NCBI GenBank assembly: GCA_023411645.1
Contig: JAEYON010000061.1
Coordinates: 1-25,866 of the forward strand
Length of the DNA: 25,866 nt
From: Bacillota bacterium
Lineage (GTDB): Bacteria > Bacillota > Clostridia > Acetivibrionales > DTU013
Direction of reading: 5' to 3'
Shown here: positions 1-6,175 of the stretch, one piece after another
How the letters are laid out: each line of letters starts with the position of its first letter
Position numbering within the stretch: position 1 is the stretch's first letter
Translations under genes and position numbers: made by a program
Notes under the pieces: generated by a model
Databases searched by the model: none
What the model saw: only the letters and a program-made list of their open reading frames with translations
What the model was told of the DNA's origin: nothing

Positions 1-203
1 GTACAGGCACGGTACAGGATCTTGTGATGCGGGGGATATAAAACAGCGCAGTTGGCCGGGTATTCTTTCATTTCTCCGTCAACCCAGAATTGTGCCGGAG
101 TATGAGTAAGAACAAGCAGCCAGCAATCGTGTCCCCCCGGCATGTCAAAGACAAAGTTGCCGGGATGGATGGCATCATACTCAATGTAGTATATACGTGT
201 CAT
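1..203 (-). CDS. AraC-family transcriptional regulator, N-terminal part (truncated by window edge)
   Basis: Only the first 67 codons are inside the window; the gene runs off the left edge. The ATG at 203-201 follows a GGGAGAAAG ribosome binding site. The peptide begins MTRIYYIEYDAIHPG and continues with HDCWLLVLTHTPAQFWV and a tail rich in Tyr-Pro-Pro-His. This looks like the cupin-type sugar-sensing N-terminal domain of AraC/XylS regulators, whose C-terminal helix-turn-helix domain would lie outside the window. It is divergent from the GH43 glycosidase gene, with 150 bp between the two starts. That is the usual layout of a local carbohydrate regulator and its target. Inference: it senses a plant-polysaccharide-derived sugar and controls the glycosidase. 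Other cupin proteins remain possible because no DNA-binding part is visible. Confidence 0.6.
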   Translation of the reverse strand, partial: MTRIYYIEYDAIHPGNFVFDMPGGHDCWLLVLTHTPAQFWVDGEMKEYPANCAVLYPPHHKILYRAC

Positions 204-251
204 ATCTTTCTCCCATATTAGTATAAATCAAGTATATCTTAGTTTATATCA

Positions 252-280
252 TTGTTTCAAGCGGTTCAATATCTTACAAT
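252..280 (+). promoter_or_regulatory. Candidate sigma-A promoter of the GH43 gene
   Basis: TTGTTT at 252-257 and TACAAT at 275-280 are separated by exactly 17 bp, which predicts a transcription start near 287 and a leader of about 65 bases. The spacer carries a TTCAA direct repeat (TTCAAGCGGTTCAA) with a 9-bp period, possibly a regulator site. Because the -35 lies at 252, an upstream in-frame start at 252 for the GH43 gene is unlikely. Confidence 0.5.
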
Positions 281-353
281 TTTATTAAGCAGCTTATGGA
301 ATAATTTATCAGGAATAATCAATTTTGATTACAAATACAAAGGAGTGATTGCA

Positions 354-1769
354 ATGAAAAAGCAAGGTTTTAATCCTTATCTTCCGTCTTGGGAGTATAT
401 TCCCGATGCGGAACCGTATGTTTTTAACGGAAGAGTCTATATCTACGGCTCTCATGACCGTTTCAACGGGTATGTTTACTGTATGAACGATTATGTCTGC
501 TGGTCGGCGCCAGCTGATGATCTGACAGATTGGCGGTATGAAGGTGTGATTTACAAAAAAACTGATGATCCGCTGAATCCTGACGCAAGCATGTGCCTTT
601 ACGCCCCGGACGTCACCGTAGGGCCTGACGGAAGGTATTATTTGTACTACGTTCTTGACCATGTCAGTGTTGTATCGGTAGCTGTTTGCGATACCCCTGC
701 GGGCAAGTATGAGTTTTATGGATATGTACATTATCCCGACGGTACACGCCTTGGTGAAAGGGAGGGCGACCAGCCCCAGTTTGATCCGGGATTATTGACG
801 GAAGGAGACAAGACCTACCTATATACCGGATTCTGTCCGAAGGGTGACAAATCAAGAAAAGGTGCGATGGTAACTGTACTTGGACCGGATATGCTCACTA
901 TTTTAGAGTCGCCGGTATTTATCGCACCGAGCGAGCCTTACAGCAAGGGCAGCGGTTATGAAGGCCATGAGTTTTTTGAAGCGCCCTCCATAAGAAAACG
1001 GGGGGATACATATTATTTCGTCTATTCCTCAGTTGTCTTTCATGAATTGTGCTATGCCACCAGCAAAGATCCAACGAAGGGCTTTGTATATGGGGGGGTG
1101 ATCGTGAGCAACAGCGATCTTCACATTGATACATATAAACCGGCGGAAAAGCCTATGTTTTATGGTGCCAACAACCATGGAAGCATTGTAGAAATAAATG
1201 GGCAGTGGTATATATTCTATCACAGACACACCAATGGAACGAATTTCAGCCGTCAGGCCTGTATGGAACCTATTACGTTCCTTGAGGACGGATCCATTCT
1301 TCAGGCAGAGATGACTTCCTGCGGCTCCAACGGAGGACCACTTGCCGGATTCGGAGAGTACCCGGCGTATATTGCCTGCAATCTGTTCTGTAAAGAAGAA
1401 TCTTTATACACGGATTGGACCGCATCATGGATGAACAATCAATTTCCAAAGATAACCCAGGAAGGCAGAGACGGTGATGAGGAAATCGGTTATATCGCTA
1501 ATATGAAGCAATCTGCCACAGCCGGATTCAAATATTTTGACTGTAAGGGAATCCGAAAGGTCAAAATCAAGGTGCGCGGATATGCCAGCGGAGATTTTGA
1601 AGTAAAAACATCTTGGAATGGGCCGGCTTTGGGAAAGATTCCAATTCGATTTTCAAATATATGGACGGAGTATTCTGCTGATATAACAATTCCGGACGGG
1701 ATACAGTCATTGTACTTTACTTATACAGGCAGCGGGAGTGCGCATCTGGCGTCCTTTACATTAGAGTAA
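354..1769 (+). CDS. Glycoside hydrolase family 43 (arabinofuranosidase/xylosidase type) with C-terminal carbohydrate-binding-like domain
   Basis: This 471-aa protein is probably a five-bladed beta-propeller glycosidase acting on arabinose- or xylose-containing plant polysaccharide fragments. The three GH43 acidic residues can be placed: base Asp18 in IPDAEPYVFNGRVYIYGSHD, the pKa-modulating Asp86 in LYAPDV, and acid Glu209 in HEFFEAPSI. The propeller covers about residues 1-350. The last 95 or so residues (from about 375, ending AHLASFTLE) read as a beta-sandwich, CBM6-like module. No signal peptide is seen, so the enzyme is probably cytoplasmic and cuts imported oligosaccharides. The ATG at 354 is chosen because AAAGGAGTG lies just upstream and the protein then begins directly with the family's usual N-terminus; a longer in-frame start at 252 would overlap the promoter. 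The exact substrate cannot be read from sequence. Confidence 0.88.
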   Translation: MKKQGFNPYLPSWEYIPDAEPYVFNGRVYIYGSHDRFNGYVYCMNDYVCWSAPADDLTDWRYEGVIYKKTDDPLNPDASMCLYAPDVTVGPDGRYYLYYVLDHVSVVSVAVCDTPAGKYEFYGYVHYPDGTRLGEREGDQPQFDPGLLTEGDKTYLYTGFCPKGDKSRKGAMVTVLGPDMLTILESPVFIAPSEPYSKGSGYEGHEFFEAPSIRKRGDTYYFVYSSVVFHELCYATSKDPTKGFVYGGVIVSNSDLHIDTYKPAEKPMFYGANNHGSIVEINGQWYIFYHRHTNGTNFSRQACMEPITFLEDGSILQAEMTSCGSNGGPLAGFGEYPAYIACNLFCKEESLYTDWTASWMNNQFPKITQEGRDGDEEIGYIANMKQSATAGFKYFDCKGIRKVKIKVRGYASGDFEVKTSWNGPALGKIPIRFSNIWTEYSADITIPDGIQSLYFTYTGSGSAHLASFTLE

Positions 1770-1839
1770 TTTTCAGACACATTAAAAAATTTACAGGTGC
1801 GGAGTATCTCAAACTCATGCCGTATAGCTGATATGGCAA

Positions 1840-1868
1840 AGACAGACAGCATAATCTGCTGTCTGTCT
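1840..1868. terminator. Hairpin between convergent genes (probable bidirectional terminator)
   Basis: A perfect 12-bp stem (AGACAGACAGCA with TGCTGTCTGTCT, loop TAATC) lies between the GH43 gene ending at 1769 and lemA ending at 1910 on the other strand. A T-run follows only about 20 bases later on the plus strand, and the minus side has just TTT. It is a good stem with a weak tail. Confidence 0.55.
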
Positions 1869-1909
1869 CCCCATAAACATAATGATTTTTTTTGAAAATA
1901 GAACCTATG

Positions 1910-2464
1910 TTAAAACTTGATTTGCGGCGTTGCAGCTTCCTTCTCGTCAATGGTGAAGAAGGGTTCTTCAACAAAGTTGAAGCGGTTTGCAAAAAAACTG
2001 GTGGGGAACATTTGCACTGCATTATTGTAGTCCATCGTCACATCATTATAGAACTGGCGGGCATATGTGATCTTATCCTCAGTTTTTGTGAGTTCACGCT
2101 GCAGCTCCTGAAAGTTCGTATTGGCCTTCAGTTCAGGATATGCTTCCGCTACGGCGAACAACCTGTTCAATCCTTGGGACAGCTCTCCGTTTGCCTTCAT
2201 TACATCCTGATGTGAACCTGCCGACATGAAATTGTTTCTTGCCTGAATAATAGCTTCAAATGCCTGCTTTTCATGAGCTGCATAGCCTTTAACCGTCTCG
2301 ACGAGATTTGGGATTAGATCAAATCTTCTCTTTAGCTGAACATCGATCTGACTCCAGGAATTCGCCACTTTGTTACGCTTGTTGACCAGGCCGTTGTAAG
2401 CGCTGATTGCATAGATAGCGATTGCAGCCGCAATCAAAACTAAAATGATAATAAATGTTGTCAT
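1910..2464 (-). CDS. lemA: LemA family protein
   Basis: The 184-aa protein has one N-terminal membrane segment (about residues 3-22) followed by the LemA core: YNGLVNKRNKVANSWSQID, then VQLKRRFDLIPNLVETVKGY, then helices with ARQFYNDVTMDYNN and a final P(T)SFFANRF motif. This fits the family's N-out anchored helical bundle and usual size. The biochemical role of LemA is not settled; in other bacteria it co-occurs with DUF2207/YciQ-type membrane proteins, and here such a gene lies directly upstream on the same strand. The start at 2464 is chosen because AAGGAGG sits six bases before it; in-frame ATGs at 2497 and 2470 are less well placed. A stem-loop (2486-2508) lies in the gap to the upstream gene. 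Confidence 0.88.
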   Translation of the reverse strand: MTTFIIILVLIAAAIAIYAISAYNGLVNKRNKVANSWSQIDVQLKRRFDLIPNLVETVKGYAAHEKQAFEAIIQARNNFMSAGSHQDVMKANGELSQGLNRLFAVAEAYPELKANTNFQELQRELTKTEDKITYARQFYNDVTMDYNNAVQMFPTSFFANRFNFVEEPFFTIDEKEAATPQIKF

Positions 2465-2485
2465 GTTCATCCTCCTTATAATTAT

Positions 2486-2508
2486 ACCTTTCGGCATACG
2501 CCGAAGGT
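2486..2508 (-). other. Intercistronic stem-loop between DUF2207 gene and lemA
   Basis: ACCTTTCGGC and GCCGAAGGT pair over about 10 bp with a one-base bulge and an ATAC loop. It sits just upstream of the lemA ribosome binding site in the 75-bp gap. No T-run follows, so it is more likely an RNA-processing or stability element than a terminator. Confidence 0.4.
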
Positions 2509-2539
2509 GTGTTGCTGAGATGTATACTACTCAAATCTG

Positions 2540-4477
2540 TTAAAATGCGCCGCCGCCTCCGCGTCCGCCGCCTCCGCCTGAACTGCCGCCGCTGAAACCT
2601 CCTCCTCCGCCCGATGAAGAGGAGTTGGTTGAATTCGCCACAGATCTTGCCCGACTGATTGCACTTTCAACGGTTTCGATCGTTCTGTCGAAGGTGTTGG
2701 TAAAGCTGGCAAAGCTGTTATAACGGTATCCGTACATATATGTGAGGTGTGTGTTCTGAAGGTCAACATCGGTGAATACCAGCGGAAGCTGCTTGATGAC
2801 CTCTTTAGCTACGCCCAGTGATATAGCATATACCAGATAGTGTTCCCATATAACGATGGAGGGGATCTCTGCCTTATCCAGATGGCTGAATTCCTTCAGG
2901 AAGGTCTTGAAAGCCATCCACATGGCATACTGTTCATTGCCGTAAGCTGTGCGTCTGTTTAGCCTTATTGAAAAGATGAGCAGTATGGCGCCCTGTACAA
3001 TCAGGGCAGCACCAAACCCCGCCCCTGTCATTGATGACAATAACATACCAAGGCCCATGAAACCAATAGACGAGAGAATACCGATGCCTCTCCCTTTGCT
3101 GCTTTTTTTATCGAAGAAGTTGTTTTTCATTCCTTCCTCTTTTGCCATTGAGCACCAGTTGTTATAATCTTTGGAGAAGCGACGTGCCCCGGAACTGGTT
3201 TTCGCATAATCAGTGATCTCATCGAGCATGACGCGGTAGCCATTCCCGATGGTGCCTATAAACCAGGAGATCAGGAAGGCTTCATGCTTTTTCAATGGAA
3301 TATTGGGTGCCCCAGGATTGATCGAAATGACATAATCTTCAATCTCTCTGTCCTTGAATAAGCCTCTCTTTGTATAGACCTCGGTCGTTAGCAGCAGCTG
3401 TTCCTTCCTCACCAGATCCATCAGCGTCGCTGTGATATCGCGGGTTGCCACATGTCCCATTGTCAGCAGAACGGACATTTCCGCAGGGGTGTATTCACCG
3501 GGCAATTCCCTGTAATACTTCCCGGAAAAGGACGGCCTTAGCTCCTTGTCATACTTGATATACAGATAAATTATCAATGCAAACCATGAAAGGAACACGA
3601 TAATCCCTATGCCATTGCCGATTGACCTGGCAACAGCCATCCTTTTCTGTTCTGCTTCGCGCCGCCTCTCATATTCTTCCACCTCGCGTCGAGCCTGTTC
3701 TCTCTCAAGATTAGCCTGTTCGGCAAGCTTTTTTTCATTGGCCATAATTGTAGGCAATTCATCTCTTGCAATGACTCTTCCCGCCTGTGGTACAAGGCTT
3801 GTCGGAAACACGACAAGGGTTTCAACCATTTCACCCGGTAGGACAGTATCTACCGAAAACTTCACGTTTCGGCCGTCAATTATTTCGGAGACCCCAAGCA
3901 GGGAACCGTGTCCAAATACCTTTAAGTCTTCTTTCTGAGCTCCCTCCGGAAGACGAATATGGATGGCTATATTGTTCAGAGTAACGTCCCAGTTAGAATC
4001 GACTATTTTTCTGTTGAATTCAGCTATGTCATTATATTTTGTAGCGACGTTTTTTAAGATGTATTTATATACAAAGGTTTTCTTCTCATTGCTTGATTTT
4101 TCAAACACTTTAAATTGTGCGATTTCATCATATTTTACCACATTGTAGCTGCCTGAGCCGGCATTAGAGTCCAGATCAGAAGTTGAGTTGAGTATAAGTT
4201 CTCTGGAGGCGCCGTTTTCATCAACCAGCACTTGAATATCTTCAATACCGTCAGTGAGCATGTAGTCCACATCTCTCAGGACGCCGTTAAAGGAGCCCCG
4301 GAAATTGTAGATAAGCCTCTCTTCAATATATGCAGAGCCGTCTGCTTGAATATCGACATTGATAACATAGCTGTCTATTGTATAATACCTGTCGTCAGCT
4401 GATGCTGCCTGTCCGAAAGAGAACAGGATAAACAGCAGTAATGTAAGAAGAATTAATGATCGGTTCCTCTTTTTCAT
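2540..4477 (-). CDS. DUF2207 domain membrane protein with glycine-rich tail
   Basis: The 645-aa protein has a signal peptide (residues 1-27, hydrophobic LILLTLLLFILFSFG, Ala-Ser-Ala before the mature part). An extracytoplasmic beta-rich DUF2207 domain follows at about 30-225, with a charged, probably coiled-coil stretch at 245-285 and a membrane helix at 289-308. A cytoplasmic segment comes next, then two more membrane helices at about 463-505 and a low-complexity tail at 617-645 made of Ser and Gly runs ending GGGAF. This architecture matches the YciQ/DUF2207 family, whose function is unknown. It is the first gene of a pair with lemA, 75 bp apart. The start has AAGGAGG nine bases upstream, and a TATAAT (minus strand, 4524-4519) is a candidate -10 without a clear -35. 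Confidence 0.85.
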   Translation of the reverse strand: MKKRNRSLILLTLLLFILFSFGQAASADDRYYTIDSYVINVDIQADGSAYIEERLIYNFRGSFNGVLRDVDYMLTDGIEDIQVLVDENGASRELILNSTSDLDSNAGSGSYNVVKYDEIAQFKVFEKSSNEKKTFVYKYILKNVATKYNDIAEFNRKIVDSNWDVTLNNIAIHIRLPEGAQKEDLKVFGHGSLLGVSEIIDGRNVKFSVDTVLPGEMVETLVVFPTSLVPQAGRVIARDELPTIMANEKKLAEQANLEREQARREVEEYERRREAEQKRMAVARSIGNGIGIIVFLSWFALIIYLYIKYDKELRPSFSGKYYRELPGEYTPAEMSVLLTMGHVATRDITATLMDLVRKEQLLLTTEVYTKRGLFKDREIEDYVISINPGAPNIPLKKHEAFLISWFIGTIGNGYRVMLDEITDYAKTSSGARRFSKDYNNWCSMAKEEGMKNNFFDKKSSKGRGIGILSSIGFMGLGMLLSSMTGAGFGAALIVQGAILLIFSIRLNRRTAYGNEQYAMWMAFKTFLKEFSHLDKAEIPSIVIWEHYLVYAISLGVAKEVIKQLPLVFTDVDLQNTHLTYMYGYRYNSFASFTNTFDRTIETVESAISRARSVANSTNSSSSGGGGGFSGGSSGGGGGRGGGGAF

Positions 4478-4594
4478 TTATCAAACCTCCTTATGTAGAG
4501 ACACTAAAATTCTATCACATTATACTTCGGTTTTGTTACATTTGTTTATTCATTATTTCTATTTTGTTTCTCGTGGTATATTTATAAGCAATAC

Positions 4595-4625
4595 TTGGAC
4601 AATATTACTATGTATTGGTCAATAT
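4595..4625 (+). repeat. Tandem direct repeat upstream of the TSUP genes (possible operator)
   Basis: TTGGACAATAT at 4595-4605 and TTGGTCAATAT at 4615-4625 match at 10 of 11 positions and start exactly 20 bp apart, which is about two helical turns. They lie in the 193-bp divergent region between the DUF2207 gene and the first TSUP gene. The spacing suggests a protein bound twice on the same DNA face; this is inference only. Confidence 0.4.
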
Positions 4626-4670
4626 ATAACGTGTTGAACAAAAATATCATGCTTTAAAAGGAAGGAAAGA

Positions 4671-5033
4671 ATGAAAGCTAAAGTCGAATATTTGAAATGT
4701 GCACTGATTGGTCTTGTCACAGGCCTGGCAAATGGACTTTTCGGCTCCGGAGGCGGAACAATAGCCGTACCTGCAATGGTTCATTTTCTGGGCGCACAGG
4801 AGCATAAGGCTCATGCAACGGCAATTTCCGTGATTCTTCCGCTGACTGTTGTCAGCTCGGTTTTTTATATCTCAAATGGATATGCCGACTGGGGACTGAC
4901 ACTGAAGGTTACGCTCGGAGGCGTTGCGGGTGGCTATATCGGAGCAAAGCTGCTGAATATCTGTCCTGAAAAGGTGCTTAGAAAGGTTTTTGCACTGTTT
5001 ATGGCAGCCGCCGGGATCAGGATGATACTGTAG
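4671..5033 (+). CDS. Half-length TauE/SafE (TSUP) family transporter, subunit 1
   Basis: This 120-aa membrane protein has four hydrophobic segments (about 8-28, 49-69, 75-95, 103-119). It carries the TSUP repeat motif GLANGLFGSGGGTIAVPAM near the N-terminus. TauE/SafE proteins export sulfite, sulfoacetate or related organic anions, usually as a single chain of about 250 aa built from two homologous halves. This gene encodes one half only; a second half follows on the same strand. GGAAGGAAAG precedes the ATG. The protein ends in a clean stop with a complete half-repeat, so this looks like a genuine half-transporter rather than a frameshift break. The substrate is unknown. Confidence 0.8.
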   Translation: MKAKVEYLKCALIGLVTGLANGLFGSGGGTIAVPAMVHFLGAQEHKAHATAISVILPLTVVSSVFYISNGYADWGLTLKVTLGGVAGGYIGAKLLNICPEKVLRKVFALFMAAAGIRMIL

Positions 5034-5152
5034 CACCGGTCGAAACTCATGTGACAGCTGTAAAGTTATGCAATGGTTGTAAATCACGCAGTGGCTGTAA
5101 ATCCAATTGTCGTTGGATATATAAATCCTATAGACTGAAAGGCGGTGTTAAT

Positions 5153-5557
5153 TTGTTTAGCCCAGAGAGTTTCCTTCTTTTTTTTATCGGGCTCGCCGCT
5201 GGTGTTATCAGCGGGATGGGAATGGGCGGAGGTGCTATATTGATCCCTGCGCTGGTTCTGACGGTAAAGCCGGAGCAGCACATCGCGCAAAGCGTAAATC
5301 TGCTTTTCTTTGTGCCGACGGCAATCATAGCATTAATCATACATATCAGGAACAGGCAGATCGATTTTAAAATGGCGGTACCGATCATCCTGACCGGATT
5401 ATGTGGTTCCCTTGCAGGATCATGGCTTGCAGTCGGACTTGCTGAAGGAAGCCTGAAGAAGCTTTTTGGTTTTTTTCTGCTGGCAATGAGCGCTTACGAA
5501 ATGTTCCGGAAGGGCAAAAAGGATCACAGGACGGACTCCGGCAAGGAGGGGACATAG
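5153..5557 (+). CDS. Half-length TauE/SafE (TSUP) family transporter, subunit 2
   Basis: This 134-aa membrane protein has four hydrophobic segments. It carries the second copy of the TSUP signature, GLAAGVISGMGMGGGAILIP at about residues 13-31, and ends in a basic, charged tail (MFRKGKKDHR). The TTG at 5153 is chosen as start because GAAAGGCGG lies about seven bases upstream and it opens directly into the first helix. An in-frame ATG at 5051 would add a Cys/Lys-rich stretch read from the repetitive intergenic DNA and has no ribosome binding site. It lies 119 bp after subunit 1, and the two probably form one heterodimeric transporter. The function of the pair is inferred from family membership only. 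Confidence 0.78.
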   Translation: MFSPESFLLFFIGLAAGVISGMGMGGGAILIPALVLTVKPEQHIAQSVNLLFFVPTAIIALIIHIRNRQIDFKMAVPIILTGLCGSLAGSWLAVGLAEGSLKKLFGFFLLAMSAYEMFRKGKKDHRTDSGKEGT

Positions 5558-5560
5558 GGC

Positions 5561-5601
5561 TACTGTTCACAGTATCCGCATAGCAGAACCTTTGAACAGT
5601 A
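5561..5601. repeat. Inverted repeat downstream of the TSUP genes
   Basis: TACTGTTCA (5561-5569) and TGAACAGTA (5593-5601) form a 9-bp perfect stem with a 23-base loop. The left arm itself continues into a small palindrome, TACTGTTCACAGTA. It starts three bases after the subunit 2 stop codon, but no T-run follows. It may be a weak terminator or a remnant of a small dispersed palindromic repeat. Confidence 0.4.
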
Positions 5602-5642
5602 ACGACACGGACTTACGATCCGCAAAAAAAGCTGTGTTTTTA

Positions 5643-5672
5643 TTCACAAAGCCTATACAATAATGGTATAAT
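5643..5672 (+). promoter_or_regulatory. Candidate sigma-A promoter of rsfS
   Basis: TTCACA at 5643-5648 and a consensus TATAAT at 5667-5672 are separated by 18 bp. The predicted transcription start is near 5680, giving a leader of about 40 bases before the rsfS start codon. Confidence 0.55.
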
Positions 5673-5720
5673 AGCCTAAATAGTTTATCGAGATCAATCG
5701 GCACAATGAGGAGGATTGTC

Positions 5721-6074
5721 TTGGGCATTGACAAAATAGCACAAAAGGCATATGAAATTATTGAGGACAAAAAGGGAAGAAATATTGAAATCATTGACAT
5801 ATCAAAGGTTTCCACCCTGGCGGATTATTTCATGATATGCAGCGGTACCTCCACGATCCACATCAGGACGATCGCAGATGAATTGGATCAGAAAATGGGT
5901 GAAGCGGGCTATAACCTGATCCATAAAGAAGGGTATGAAAGCGCCAGGTGGATTCTGCTTGACTTTGGCGAACTGGTGGTGCATATTTTCCACGAAGAGG
6001 ACAGGAACTTCTACAATCTGGAGAGGCTTTGGGCAGACGGCAAGTTCAGAACACCAGACGACAATAGAACGTAA
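5721..6074 (+). CDS. rsfS: Ribosomal silencing factor RsfS (Iojap/YbeB family)
   Basis: The 117-aa protein binds ribosomal protein uL14 on the large subunit and blocks joining with the small subunit when nutrients are scarce. The family core is clear: AYEIIEDKKGRNIEIIDIS, then STLADYFMICSGTSTIHIRT, then EGYESARWILLDFGELVVHIF and FYNLERLWADG. The size is typical. The start is taken as TTG 5721, because the in-frame ATG at 5706 is part of the Shine-Dalgarno itself (ATGAGGAGG); GAGGAGG then sits six bases before the TTG. Upstream TATAAT/TTCACA elements suggest a dedicated promoter. The gene is followed after 101 bp by leuS on the same strand, probably co-transcribed. Confidence 0.93.
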   Translation: MGIDKIAQKAYEIIEDKKGRNIEIIDISKVSTLADYFMICSGTSTIHIRTIADELDQKMGEAGYNLIHKEGYESARWILLDFGELVVHIFHEEDRNFYNLERLWADGKFRTPDDNRT

Positions 6075-6175
6075 AGGGAATCAACCCGATAAAACTATAA
6101 AGCGACAACAAAATGCATATAATTGATTTGAGATCCAACGACATCAGGATATAGCTTGGAAAGGAGCTGTTCGTA

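Noticed and set aside
252..353. Longer GH43 reading frame starting at 252
   Set aside because: The extra 34 residues overlap a good -35/-10 promoter, lack a ribosome binding site and are not part of the family; the ATG at 354 has AAAGGAGTG upstream.
2527..2769. Short frames in the glycine-rich coding end of the DUF2207 gene
   Set aside because: Repetitive GGC/GGA codons produce open frames on the other registers; these are artefacts of the Gly/Ser tail.
5051..5152. N-terminal extension of the second TSUP gene from ATG 5051
   Set aside because: The extension is read from a repetitive spacer, lacks a ribosome binding site and is not hydrophobic or conserved-looking.
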